Shown: positions 20,763-29,210, counted from the stretch's first letter. The stretch: DNA of 64,000 nucleotides from Kitasatospora cheerisanensis KCTC 2395 (GCF_000696185.1 NZ_KK853997.1:3789767-3853766); one strand, 5' to 3'. Notes: a model not told the origin generated them from the sequence alone. Translations and numbers: made by a program.

Positions 20763-20813
20763 TTGACGCCCTCCTGACGCCGGGGCCCGGTTTCCGAACG
20801 CCGCCCTGACGCC
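20763..20813. promoter_or_regulatory. Direct repeats between divergent usp genes, matching those before kdp
   Basis: TTGACGCC (20763), CTGACGCC (20774) and CTGACGCC (20806) have spacings of 11 and 32 bp, the same two intervals as the repeats upstream of kdp. They lie 98 bp upstream of the minus-strand usp and about 50 bp upstream of the plus-strand usp. One transcription factor, plausibly KdpE or another OmpR-type regulator, may control both sets. Confidence 0.5.
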
Positions 20814-20861
20814 CGCCCGCGCCGCCCGGGCGTTGACTGGAGGAGGACGAGGAGGTGGGTC

Positions 20862-21287
20862 ATGGACCGCACTGCGGAGTCCCGGGTGGTGGTCGGCGTC
20901 GACGGTTCGGCGGCGAGCCTGGCGGCGCTGCGCCGGGCCGCCGTGGAGGCGGCGGCGCGCGGGGCCGTGCTGGTCCCGCTGTTCGCCGGGCGGACGCCGG
21001 ACCGCACCGCCCGCCGGCTGCTGGACGGCGCGCTGCGCTCCGCATTCGGCGGCTGGCCGGGCGGGCTGGTGGTCCGCCCGACGGTGGCCGCCGGCCCGCC
21101 GGGACCGGCCCTGGTCGCCGCCGTCGCCGGGCCGGGCGACCTGCTGGTCCTCGGCGCCGCCGCCCGTCGGCACTGGCACCCGCACGGCGACCGCGCGGTG
21201 CGCCACTGCCGCGGCCACTGCCCCTGCCCGGTGCTCACCGTCACCGGCCGCGCGGGCACACCGAACCGTCAACTTGCCAATGATTAA
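20862..21287 (+). CDS. Universal stress protein
   Basis: The 141-residue protein is a single Usp domain: VVVGVDGSAASLAALRRA, and late LLVLGAAARRHWHPHGDRAVRHC with CPVLTV. Usp proteins in actinobacteria are induced by hypoxia and stress and many bind ATP; here the Gly-rich loop is altered by histidines. GGAGGAGG precedes ATG 20862. The end overlaps an inverted repeat (21268-21298) that may belong to the next gene. Confidence 0.8.
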   Translation: MDRTAESRVVVGVDGSAASLAALRRAAVEAAARGAVLVPLFAGRTPDRTARRLLDGALRSAFGGWPGGLVVRPTVAAGPPGPALVAAVAGPGDLLVLGAAARRHWHPHGDRAVRHCRGHCPCPVLTVTGRAGTPNRQLAND

Positions 21288-21298
21288 AGCGAGTTGAC
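21268..21298. promoter_or_regulatory. Inverted repeat upstream of the amidohydrolase gene
   Basis: GTCAACT (21268-21274) and AGTTGAC (21292-21298) are perfect inverted arms separated by 17 bp of unusually AT-rich sequence that contains the stop of the preceding gene. Either an operator for the gene at 21365 or part of its promoter; the wide gap argues against a simple terminator. Confidence 0.4.
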
Positions 21299-21364
21299 TG
21301 CACGCTGCGGCACCGGTCAGCTTGGTTCCGGAAAGGCCCTCAGCACCTCCCCGGGAGCGACACG

Positions 21365-22555
21365 ATGCACGCGACACTCTTCCGCCAGGTCCGCCCGTTC
21401 GGCGGTCCGGTCACCGATCTGGCCGCCGTGGACGGCGTCCTGGTGGCCGAGCTGCCGGAGGGCAGCAGTCCGGTGGTGGTGGAGGGCGGCGGCAGGATCG
21501 CGCTGCCGACACTGGTGGACGCGCACATCCACCCGGACAAGACGAGTTGGGGCGAGCCCTGGTACAGCCGCCGTCCGGCCGGCAGCCTGCCGGAGTACGT
21601 GGCGGGCGACGTCGAGCTGTACCACCACCTACGCAGCCCGATCGGCGAGCGCGCCCACCGCCTGCTGGCCCACGCGGTGACCCGCGGCACCCGCGCCGTC
21701 CGCGCGCACGTGGACGTCGCGCCCGCGTACGGCCTGGCCGGGGTGACGGGCCTGCGGGAGGCCGCCGAGCGGCTCGCCGGGAAGCTCGACGTGCAGTCGG
21801 TGGCGTTCCCGCAGCACGGGGTGCTGCGCACGCCGGGCGCGGCCGAGCTGCTCACCGAGGCGGCCCGCGAGCACTTGGTGGACGCGGTCGGCGGCATCGA
21901 CCCGGCCGGCTTCGACGGCGGCAGCGCGGACGGCAGGGAGCAGCTGGACCTGCTGTTCGGGCTGGCCGAGCGGCACGGGGTACTGCTGGACGTCCACCTG
22001 CACGACCGGGGCGCGGCCGGCCTCGGCCCGCTGCGCGAGATCGCCGCGCGGACGGTCGCGGCGGGCCTGCAGGGCCGGGTGACGGTCAGCCACGTGTTCT
22101 GCCTGCCCGGGCTGACCGGCAGTGAACTCACCGCAGCGGCGAACCTGTTGGCGGCGGCGGGGATCGCGCTGACCACCGTCGCGCCGTCCGCGCACCAGGT
22201 GCTGCCGTTCCGTGCGCTGCAGGCCCGCGGCCTGCGGGTGGGCCTCGGCTCGGACGGGGTGCGGGATTCGTGGAGCCCGTTCGGCAACGCGGACATGCTG
22301 CACCGGGCGCACCTGCTGGGCTGGACCACCGACGCCCGCACCGACCGGGAGCTGACCGACTGCCTGGAGCTGGCCGCGCACGGCGGCGCCGACCTGCTCG
22401 GCCTGCCGAGGGCCGACCTGACGCCGGGCTCGCCCGCCGACTTCCTGCTGGTGGACGGCGAGTGCCCGCCCCAGGTGGTGGTCGACCTGCCGGAGCGCGA
22501 GCTGGTGGTGAAGGCTGGCCGGGTGGTCGCCGAACACGGAAAGCTGCTGGACTGA
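21365..22555 (+). CDS. Amidohydrolase, cytosine deaminase-like
   Basis: The 396-residue protein is of the metal-dependent amidohydrolase superfamily, closest in style to CodA/AtzC. Metal ligands are visible as DAHIHPDKT (about 52-60), DVHLHD, SHVFCL and GSDGVRDSWSPFG (Asp near 300). Such enzymes hydrolyse exocyclic or ring amino/amide groups of pyrimidines, triazines and related heterocycles; the substrate is not predictable here. It faces away from the usp gene and is related to the second amidohydrolase at 24141. Confidence 0.75.
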   Translation: MHATLFRQVRPFGGPVTDLAAVDGVLVAELPEGSSPVVVEGGGRIALPTLVDAHIHPDKTSWGEPWYSRRPAGSLPEYVAGDVELYHHLRSPIGERAHRLLAHAVTRGTRAVRAHVDVAPAYGLAGVTGLREAAERLAGKLDVQSVAFPQHGVLRTPGAAELLTEAAREHLVDAVGGIDPAGFDGGSADGREQLDLLFGLAERHGVLLDVHLHDRGAAGLGPLREIAARTVAAGLQGRVTVSHVFCLPGLTGSELTAAANLLAAAGIALTTVAPSAHQVLPFRALQARGLRVGLGSDGVRDSWSPFGNADMLHRAHLLGWTTDARTDRELTDCLELAAHGGADLLGLPRADLTPGSPADFLLVDGECPPQVVVDLPERELVVKAGRVVAEHGKLLD

Positions 22556-22615
22556 CGCACGCCGAACCGGCGGTGACGGGCCGTCGGGGCCCGCCGCCGC
22601 CGGTCGGCGGGGCGC

Positions 22616-24091
22616 TCAGTCGCGTTCGACATCGACCTCGGTGAGCCGGGCGAACCGCTCCGGGTCGGTGCGCCGGATCCGCCGGGCGACCAGCCAGCCG
22701 GCCGCGCCGACCAGCGGCACCGGGACCAGCAGCAGCCAGTTCACCAGGCCCGAACGGCCGCTCAGCAGATCGAAGTTGAAGACCGCGAGCACGGTGAGCA
22801 CGGCCAGTCCGGCGGCTGCCAGCAGCGGCGCCCAGACCACCCGGAACGCGGACAGCCCGCGCCGGTCCCTGCGGAAGAACGCGAACACCGCGACCGCCGC
22901 CAGGCCCTGCATCGCCATGATGCCGAGCACCCCGACGCTGTTCGACCAGAGCAGCACCACCAGGTACGGGTCGACGGCGAGCACCGCGCCCAGGCCCACC
23001 ACCAGCGCGTTGAACGCGGACTGCACGAGCACTGCCTGCCCCGGCGAGCCGGTGCGCGGCGACACCCGGCCCAGGCCGCGCGGCAGCAGACCCTCCCGGC
23101 CCAGCGCGTACAGGTAGCGGGCGGCCGCGTTGTGGAAGGCCAGCGCGGAGGCGAACGCCGAGACGATGATCAGCACGTGCATGGTGTCGGACAGCCACAG
23201 GCCGACGAACCGCTCGGCGGCCCGGAAGGTCAGGTCCGGTCCGCCGTCCGCGCGGGCCTGCGCCACGGCCAGGTCGGTGCCGTACGCGCCCATCACGATC
23301 CAGGTGCCGAGCGCGTAGAAGACGGCCAGGAAGCCGATCGCGACGAAGGTCGCCCGGGGCACGGTGCGGGCCGGGTCGCGGGCCTCCTCGGCGTAGATCG
23401 CGGTCGCCTCGAAGCCGGTGAACGCGCCTATCACCAGCACGAACATGCCGGCCACCCCGGCCTGGGTGAGCAGCGACGGGTCGAAGGACACCGGGTCGAG
23501 CGCGGCCGTCCCCCGGTCGGCCAGCACCCCGCCCTCCATCACCAGCAGCGACAGCACCTCCAGCACCAGCGCCACGCCGAGCACCTTCGCGGACAGCGTG
23601 ACCTTCAGCCAGCCGAGCACGCCGACCACCGCCACGCACGCCCCGGAGAGCAGCCACCACGGCACGTGCGCGCCGGTCCGCTGCTCGATGTGCCCGGCCG
23701 CGAAGTACCCGAACGCGGCGGCCACGCCCGGGGTGATCAGGTTGTAACTGACCACTGCCACATAGGCGGTGACCACGCCGAGGGTCCGCCCCAGCCCGCG
23801 CGCCACGTACGCGTAGAACGCGCCCGCGTTGCGCACGTACCGGCTCATCGCGGTGAACCCGGCGGCGAACAGCACCAGCAGCGCGCCGGAGATCAGGTAC
23901 GCGGCCGGCGCGGACGCCCCGCCGACGCCGATCGCGAACGGCGCGATGCCGGCCAGCACGGTCAGCGGCGCGGCCGCGGCGACCACGAAGAACACCAGGT
24001 CGGTGGTGCCGATCAGGCCCTTGGCCAGCTGCCCGGGCGGCTCGGCGGCCGGTGCGGGCGGACTGTCGGTGGGGGTGGAGACGGTGGTCAT
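22616..24091 (-). CDS. APC-superfamily amino acid/nucleobase-type permease
   Basis: The 491-residue protein has about twelve membrane helices. The start of helix 1 (GTTDLVFFVVAAAAPLTVL) and the later GFEATAIYAEEARDPARTVPRA are hallmarks of the APC family. These carriers import amino acids, polyamines and related amines by proton symport. ATG 24091 follows GGAAGGA. It lies 49 bp after the amidohydrolase at 24141 and is likely in the same operon, so it probably imports that enzyme's substrate. Confidence 0.85.
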   Translation of the reverse strand: MTTVSTPTDSPPAPAAEPPGQLAKGLIGTTDLVFFVVAAAAPLTVLAGIAPFAIGVGGASAPAAYLISGALLVLFAAGFTAMSRYVRNAGAFYAYVARGLGRTLGVVTAYVAVVSYNLITPGVAAAFGYFAAGHIEQRTGAHVPWWLLSGACVAVVGVLGWLKVTLSAKVLGVALVLEVLSLLVMEGGVLADRGTAALDPVSFDPSLLTQAGVAGMFVLVIGAFTGFEATAIYAEEARDPARTVPRATFVAIGFLAVFYALGTWIVMGAYGTDLAVAQARADGGPDLTFRAAERFVGLWLSDTMHVLIIVSAFASALAFHNAAARYLYALGREGLLPRGLGRVSPRTGSPGQAVLVQSAFNALVVGLGAVLAVDPYLVVLLWSNSVGVLGIMAMQGLAAVAVFAFFRRDRRGLSAFRVVWAPLLAAAGLAVLTVLAVFNFDLLSGRSGLVNWLLLVPVPLVGAAGWLVARRIRRTDPERFARLTEVDVERD

Positions 24092-24140
24092 GGTGGGGGT
24101 CCTTCCGAACACGGGGCGGTACGGGGGGAGTTCGGGTGTG

Positions 24141-25355
24141 TCAGCGGGCGAGCCGGTCGAGCACCGGGCGGCCGCGGTGCAGCACCAGCAGCCGTTCGGG
24201 GTGAGCCGCGACCGCCTCCGGCACGGAGTGGGCGGCCACCGCGACCAGGTCCGCGCGTCCCCCGACGGCGATCCCGTAGTCGGCCAGCCCGAGCGCCCGG
24301 GCGGCGTGCGCGGTGGCCAGGTCGGCGGCCAGCCGCAGGTCCTGATCGGTCATCAGGTCGCCCTGCAGCCCGATGATCGTGGCCCGCTCCAGCATGTCGC
24401 CGGTGCCGTACGGCCACCACGCGTCGCGGATGTTGTCCGAGCCGGCGAAGACCAGCACCCCCAGCTCGTGCAGGCGCTTGACCGGCGGCATCGACCGGGC
24501 CGGGCCGTTGGTCATCACGGCCACTCCGGCGTCCGCCAACGCCGCTGCGGTGGCTTCGAGTTCGCGGTCGTCGAGCTGCCCGAGGCAGTACGCGTGGCTG
24601 ACCGCGACCCGGCCGGCCAGGCCCAGTGCGGCGGTCCGGCCGGCGATCGCCCGCAGCTGCGCCGCGCCGGGAGCGCCGCCGTCGTGCAGGTGGATGTCGA
24701 TGCCCGCGCCGTGCCGCTCGGCGAGGCCGAAGACCACGTCGAGCTGGCCGTCCACGTCGCAGTCGAAGCCGAACGGGTCGAGTCCGCCGATCAGTTCGGC
24801 GCCCTCCCGGAGCGCGGCGTCCAGCAGCCCGGCCACGGCGGGCTCGGCGACCACGCCGCTCTGCGGGAAGGCGACCAGCTGGACGTCGATCAGCTCGCGG
24901 ACCCGTTCGCGGGCCTCCAGCACGGCGTGCAGGTGGTCGAGGCCGGTGTCCGGGTCGACGTCCACGTGCGAGCGGACGTGGCCGGTGCCGAGCGCGGCCA
25001 TCCGGCGGGCCAGCGCCTCCGCGCGGTCCACCACCGGGAGCAGCTCGGCGACCTCGCGGCGCAGCCGCCGCTCGGAGGCGATCTGGGCGCGCAGGTCGGC
25101 GGTCTCGCGGTGCGGCTGCCAGGGGGCGCCGAGGAAGGTCTTGTCGAGGTGCGCGTGACCGTCGACCAGGGCGGGCAGCAGCAGCGCGCCGTCCAGGTTG
25201 CGCCCGTCCGGGCCGGCGGGCGTGCGTTCGCGGCCGGGCGGGACGGGCGTGATCGCCGCGATCCGGTCCCCGTCGATCCGCAGGTCCGCGCGGGTGCCGT
25301 CGGCCAGGGCGGCGTCCAGCAGCAGCTGCGGGGCGGGGGTCGGAGGGGTCGTCAC
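24141..25355 (-). CDS. Amidohydrolase, cytosine deaminase-like
   Basis: The 404-residue protein has the same architecture as the enzyme at 21365: DGHAHLDKTFLG (metal pair), HVDVD, IDIHLHD, SHAYCL and GSDNIRDAWWPYG. This wording is very close to the cytosine deaminase/CodA subgroup. First gene of a two-gene operon with the APC permease. Divergent from the GntR gene, whose probable operator sits in the shared intergenic region, so expression is probably controlled by that repressor and a small-molecule ligand. Confidence 0.8.
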   Translation of the reverse strand: MTTPPTPAPQLLLDAALADGTRADLRIDGDRIAAITPVPPGRERTPAGPDGRNLDGALLLPALVDGHAHLDKTFLGAPWQPHRETADLRAQIASERRLRREVAELLPVVDRAEALARRMAALGTGHVRSHVDVDPDTGLDHLHAVLEARERVRELIDVQLVAFPQSGVVAEPAVAGLLDAALREGAELIGGLDPFGFDCDVDGQLDVVFGLAERHGAGIDIHLHDGGAPGAAQLRAIAGRTAALGLAGRVAVSHAYCLGQLDDRELEATAAALADAGVAVMTNGPARSMPPVKRLHELGVLVFAGSDNIRDAWWPYGTGDMLERATIIGLQGDLMTDQDLRLAADLATAHAARALGLADYGIAVGGRADLVAVAAHSVPEAVAAHPERLLVLHRGRPVLDRLAR

Positions 25356-25434
25356 GGGGGCCTCCTCGGCTCGGCGAAGGGGATGCGGGCGGGGCGGCCG
25401 GGCACCGGTCGGGGCCGCTGGGCGGCCAAGCTAT

Positions 25435-25453
25435 CCGGTATACCGAATACCGG
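25435..25453. promoter_or_regulatory. Candidate GntR operator
   Basis: The inverted repeat CCGGTAT-N5-ATACCGG includes the smaller palindrome GGTATACC. It lies in the 178-bp gap between the divergent amidohydrolase operon and the gntR gene. FadR/VanR-type GntR proteins commonly bind GTATAC-centred palindromes, so autoregulation and control of the operon are likely. Confidence 0.6.
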
Positions 25454-25533
25454 ACAAGGGGGTGGCCGGGAACGATCTGGAATGATCTGATCCTCAGACC
25501 GCTCGGCCCGCCCGCTTCCGCCTGGAGCCCCCG

Positions 25534-26190
25534 ATGCCCGACACCCTCGGCGACACCCACCAGTCGCTGGCGGACCTCGTCTACCTCCGGTTGCGCGAGC
25601 GGATCATCGAGGGCGAGTACCCCGCCGGACAGCGCCTGGTGGAGCGCGAGCTCGCCGAGGGCCTGGGCGTCTCCCGGATCCCGCTGCGGGAGGCCATGCA
25701 GCGCCTGGAACGCGAGGGCTTCCTCACCGCCCAGGCCCGCCGCGGCGCGGTGGTCGCCGACTTCGGACCCGAGGAGGCCGAGCACTTCTTCGCCGTCCGC
25801 GAGTCGCTGGAGGCGCTCGCCGCCAGCCTCGCCGCCCAGCACGCCACCGCCGCCGGCGTCCGCGGCCTGGAACGCCTGCTCGCCCGCACCCGCAAGGCCG
25901 CCGAGGCCGGCCGGCTGCGCGAGACCGTCAGCCTGAACGCCGACTTCCACCGCGAGATCGTCGAGCTCTCCGGCAACCCGCTGCTGCGCGACATGATGGC
26001 CCCGCTCGACGGCCGCCTGCGCCGCCTGTTCCGCCTCACCTCGGACGCCGAGACCAGCCTCCCGATGTGCACCGAGCACCAGCAGCTGCTCGACGCCATC
26101 AAGGCCCGCGATCCGGAGACCGCCGCCGCACTCGCCCGCCACCACGTCGCCGGCACCCGGGCGTTCGCCCTCCAGGCCCTCGGTCGCTGA
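25534..26190 (+). CDS. GntR-family regulator with FCD domain
   Basis: The 218-residue protein has an N-terminal winged helix (LRERIIEGEYPAGQRLVERELAEGLGVSRIPLREAMQRLEREGF, about residues 20-65) and an all-helical FCD ligand domain with metal-binding-type residues in NADFHREI and late EHQQLLDAI and ARHHV. FCD regulators usually respond to organic acids or amino acids. Divergent from the amidohydrolase/permease operon, with a palindrome between. The last codons are included in a perfect 24-bp tandem duplication. Confidence 0.88.
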   Translation: MPDTLGDTHQSLADLVYLRLRERIIEGEYPAGQRLVERELAEGLGVSRIPLREAMQRLEREGFLTAQARRGAVVADFGPEEAEHFFAVRESLEALAASLAAQHATAAGVRGLERLLARTRKAAEAGRLRETVSLNADFHREIVELSGNPLLRDMMAPLDGRLRRLFRLTSDAETSLPMCTEHQQLLDAIKARDPETAAALARHHVAGTRAFALQALGR

Positions 26191-26228
26191 CCCTCCGACA
26201 GGCCCGGTCGCTGACCCTCCGACAGGCC
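26181..26228. repeat. Perfect 24-bp tandem duplication across the gntR stop codon
   Basis: The 24-bp unit at 26181-26204 is repeated exactly at 26205-26228. It begins with the last codons and stop of gntR, so the gene end is duplicated in non-coding sequence. Looks like a recent slippage or duplication event. Confidence 0.85.
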
Positions 26229-26395
26229 GGGGCGGCGACACGCCGTCGGACCGGCGCGGTCGCCCCGGTCACCCGAAGTGCGCGAATGGCCGCGTAGGCG
26301 GCACCCCAGCACACCCCCTCCTCATATGATCGGAGCGACATGCGTCATCCTTGGTGGTGAGTAGCACTGCCCATGACACCAGCAGGAGGAAGCTC

Positions 26396-27070
26396 GTGGA
26401 CGACGTTCTGCGGCGCGCCGCGCTGTTCGCGGCACTCGACGACGACCAGGCTGCCGAGCTCCGCGCTTCCATGACCGAGGTGACGCTCGCCCGCGGCGAG
26501 TCGCTGTTCCACGAGGGCGACCCGGGCGACCGGCTGTACGTCGTGGTCGAGGGCAAGGTCAAGCTGCACCGCGCCTCGCCGGACGGCCGCGAGAACATGC
26601 TCGCCGTGCTCGGCCCCTCCGAGATGATCGGCGAGCTCTCGCTGTTCGACCCGGGCCCGCGCACCGCCACCGCCACCGCCCTCACCGAGGTCAAGCTCCT
26701 CGGCCTCGGCCACGGCGACCTGCTCCCGCTGCTGCACGCCCGCCCCGAGGTCTCCATCGCGCTGCTCCGGGCGATCGCCCGCCGCCTGCGCCGCACCAAC
26801 GACGTGATGTCCGACCTGGTCTTCTCCGACGTGCCCGGCCGCGTCGCCAAGGCCCTGCTCGACCTCTCCCGTCGCTTCGGCGTGCAGTCCGACGAGGGCA
26901 TCCACGTCGCGCACGACCTCACCCAGGAGGAGCTGGCCCAGCTGGTCGGTGCCTCCCGCGAGACGGTCAACAAGGCGCTCGCCGACTTCGCCGGCCGCGG
27001 CTGGCTGAAGCTGGAGGCCCGCGCCGTGGTGCTGCTGGACGTCGAGCGGCTGTCGCGTCGCTCCCGCTGA
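26396..27070 (+). CDS. crp: Crp, cyclic-nucleotide-type transcription regulator
   Basis: The 224-residue protein has an N-terminal cyclic-nucleotide-binding barrel (FHEGDPGDRLYVVVEGKVKL; the cAMP loop IGELSLFDPGPRTATA) and a C-terminal winged helix with LTQEELAQLVGASRETVNKAL. It closely matches Streptomyces Crp, which affects germination, development and antibiotic production. GTG 26396 is chosen because AGGAGGA lies just upstream and the length then equals the known 224 residues; a longer start at 26351 lacks a ribosome binding site. Confidence 0.93.
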   Translation: MDDVLRRAALFAALDDDQAAELRASMTEVTLARGESLFHEGDPGDRLYVVVEGKVKLHRASPDGRENMLAVLGPSEMIGELSLFDPGPRTATATALTEVKLLGLGHGDLLPLLHARPEVSIALLRAIARRLRRTNDVMSDLVFSDVPGRVAKALLDLSRRFGVQSDEGIHVAHDLTQEELAQLVGASRETVNKALADFAGRGWLKLEARAVVLLDVERLSRRSR

Positions 27071-27085
27071 GCCGGCTTCCGAGGT

Positions 27086-27118
27086 CGCGCCCACGTGCAC
27101 ACCGGTGCACGGGGCGCG
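27086..27118. terminator. Terminator between crp and the MBL-fold gene
   Basis: Near-perfect inverted repeat, 27086-27100 with 27105-27118, having a GTGCAC core and a 4-nt loop. It lies between two convergent genes. Confidence 0.55.
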
Positions 27119-27157
27119 ATCTCCGTTTTCCGGCCCGGTTCCGTTTCGCGGGCCGGC

Positions 27158-27979
27158 TCAGATCAGGCCGTGCTCTTCCAGGTACGTGAGCTGGGCCCGC
27201 ACCGACAGCTCGGCGGCCGGCCAGAGCGCGCGGTCCACGTCGGCGTAGACCCGGGCGACCACCTCGGGGGCGGTGCGGCAGCCGGCCTCGACGGCGGTCT
27301 CGACCTGGGCGAGGCGGCCGGCCCGGTGGGCGAGGTAGTAGTCGACGGCGCCGAGGGCGTCCGCGAGGACCGGGCCGTGGCCCGGCAGGACGGTGCGGAC
27401 GCCGTGCTCCGCGGCCATCGCGTGCAGGCGGCGCAGCGAGGCCAGGTAGTCGCCGAGGCGGCCGTCGGGGTGGGCGACCATGGTGGTGCCGCGGCCGAGG
27501 ACGGTGTCGCCGGTGAGGATCGCGCCGTCGGCGGGCAGGTGGAAGGTCAGCGAGTCGGAGGTGTGCCCGGGGGTGGCGACCACCCGCAGGTCGAGGCCGC
27601 CGATCTCCAGCCACTGGCCGCCGTGCAGCCCCTCGTCGCCGAGTCGCAGCGCCGGGTCGAGGGCGCGGACGGCGGTGCCGGTGAGCTCGGCGAAGCGGAC
27701 GGCGCCCTCGGCGTGGTCGGCGTGGCCGTGGGTGAGCAGGGTGAGGGCGATCCGCTTGCCCTGCTGTTCGGCGATGCTGACGACCCGTCGCAGGTGGGTC
27801 TCGTCGAGCGGGCCGGGGTCGACGACCACGGCCAGGTCGGAGCCGGGCTCGGACAGCAGCCAGGTGTTGGTGCCGTCCAGCGTCATCGGGGACGGGTTGG
27901 GGGCGAGCACGCACTGGGCGCGCGGGGTGGCGGCCCCGCCGACGGCGTCGGCGGGGTCGCCCGGAAGCAGACCGCTCAC
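27158..27979 (-). CDS. MBL-fold metallohydrolase
   Basis: The 273-residue protein is of the glyoxalase II/RNase Z-like metallo-beta-lactamase family: THGHADHAEG (about 95-104), further ligands in TPGHTSDS, LTGDT and LPGHGP. It has two metal sites and the C-terminal LACTB2-like helical part. Human LACTB2 is a nuclease, while most bacterial homologues are of unknown substrate. GTG start overlaps the stop of the 64-residue gene upstream by 4 bp (GTGA). In Streptomyces this family is a fixed neighbour of crp. Confidence 0.85.
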   Translation of the reverse strand: MSGLLPGDPADAVGGAATPRAQCVLAPNPSPMTLDGTNTWLLSEPGSDLAVVVDPGPLDETHLRRVVSIAEQQGKRIALTLLTHGHADHAEGAVRFAELTGTAVRALDPALRLGDEGLHGGQWLEIGGLDLRVVATPGHTSDSLTFHLPADGAILTGDTVLGRGTTMVAHPDGRLGDYLASLRRLHAMAAEHGVRTVLPGHGPVLADALGAVDYYLAHRAGRLAQVETAVEAGCRTAPEVVARVYADVDRALWPAAELSVRAQLTYLEEHGLI

Positions 27980-28170
27980 GCGGCGTCCGCCTCGGCCCGA
28001 CTGAGTCGTCGCAGCGGGAGCGGCCGCACCAGCGCCCGGCCGGGCAGCTCACGGACCAGCAGGCGGGCGCCGGCCGCGGGCAGGGGTGCGGCGTCGCAGG
28101 CGGCGGCGCGGGGGGTGACGGTGCGGGCGGGCATGGCCGAGGTCCGGCGAGCCACGTCGTTGTGGGTCAT
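27976..28170 (-). CDS. Small basic hypothetical protein
   Basis: The 64-residue protein is rich in Ala, Arg and Leu, with no recognisable domain or membrane helix. GGAGACC precedes ATG 28170 and the stop overlaps the start of the MBL hydrolase, which supports real translation. May serve mainly as a coupling leader. No family recognised. Confidence 0.5.
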   Translation of the reverse strand: MTHNDVARRTSAMPARTVTPRAAACDAAPLPAAGARLLVRELPGRALVRPLPLRRLSRAEADAA

Positions 28171-28265
28171 CGGAGGTCTCCTTCCGGGGTGTTCTCAGTC
28201 GGTGCTGTCGCAGGGCAAAGCCACTGGTCGGCGCGGCGGTCGCCGTGCTTCCCGGGGGAAGGTTC

Positions 28266-29114
28266 TCACGCCGGGAACACGCCGTCGACAGTCAGTTCGT
28301 CATACCCGGGCCAGCGGACCGTCATGCGGTCGCCGAGGACCTCGGCCCGGCCCAGCACCGGGGTGACCTTGCGGTCCGCGGCGGCGGCCAGCGCGTCGGA
28401 GGCGGCCCGGACCTGAGACAGTTCGCGCAGCACCGTGACGGTCGGCGGCATCATGCCGAGCCGGCCCTCGTGGAAGCCGGCCACCGCGTCGGCGGGCGTC
28501 ATCCAGGCGACCCGGTCGGCCTCGCCGACGGTGTCCGCGGCGGCCTGGCCGGCGGGCAGCGCGGCGACGAAGAACCAGGTGTCGAAGCGGCGTTCCTCGA
28601 ACTCCGGGGTGACCCAGCGCGCCCAGGCGGCCAGCAGGTCGCTGCGCAGCACCAACCGGTGGCGCGTCAGGAACTCGGCCAGGGACAGTTCGTGGGACTC
28701 CAGCGCGTCCCGCTCGGCCGCCCAGTCGCCGGGTTCGACCAGCGTGCGGTCGTCGGGGCCGGCCAGCAGCACGCCGGCCTCTTCGAAGGTCTCCCGGACG
28801 GCGGCGCAGACCACGGCGCAGGCGGTCGGCTCGTCCACGCCCAGCCGCTCCGCCCACTCCTCGGTGGTCGGGCCGGCCCACGGCGGGCGCACCTCGCGGT
28901 CGCGGGGGTCGACGCCGCCGCCGGGGTAGGCGTACATGCCGCCGGCGAAGGCCATCGTGGTGCGCCGGCGCAGCAGGTACGCCTCGGGGCCGGCGGCGCC
29001 GTCGCGCAGCAGCACGACGGTGGCGGCGGGCCGGGGCGCGGCGGGGGTGAGCTCCCCGGTGGCCAGGGCGCGGATTCGGGCGGGCCAGGACGGCGGCATC
29101 TCGGGCATGTTCAC
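28266..29114 (-). CDS. Nudix hydrolase
   Basis: The 282-residue protein has an N-terminal Nudix fold: YAYPGGGVDP, then the Nudix box ending AVRETFEEAGVLL (about 107-120). The REtFEEaG arrangement keeps the metal-binding glutamates. Proteins of this longer type resemble the NUDT19/acyl-CoA-hydrolysing group, but the substrate is not settled. Start may be GTG 29114 or ATG 29108; neither has a clear ribosome binding site. Part of the crp-side cluster on the minus strand. Confidence 0.85.
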   Translation of the reverse strand: MNMPEMPPSWPARIRALATGELTPAAPRPAATVVLLRDGAAGPEAYLLRRRTTMAFAGGMYAYPGGGVDPRDREVRPPWAGPTTEEWAERLGVDEPTACAVVCAAVRETFEEAGVLLAGPDDRTLVEPGDWAAERDALESHELSLAEFLTRHRLVLRSDLLAAWARWVTPEFEERRFDTWFFVAALPAGQAAADTVGEADRVAWMTPADAVAGFHEGRLGMMPPTVTVLRELSQVRAASDALAAAADRKVTPVLGRAEVLGDRMTVRWPGYDELTVDGVFPA

Positions 29115-29166
29115 GGATGTTAACCGCCGTTGCGCTGCACCGGAACCACCTCCCGGACAGCACGAA

Positions 29167-29198
29167 GGGCCCGCCGCCGCGGTCGCGGCGACGGGCCC
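29167..29198 (-). terminator. Terminator after ridA
   Basis: The 14-bp inverted repeat 29167-29180 with 29185-29198 has one mismatch and a 4-nt loop, and directly follows the ridA stop on the minus strand. Confidence 0.6.
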
Positions 29199-29210
29199 GG
29201 AGTCGTCGCG

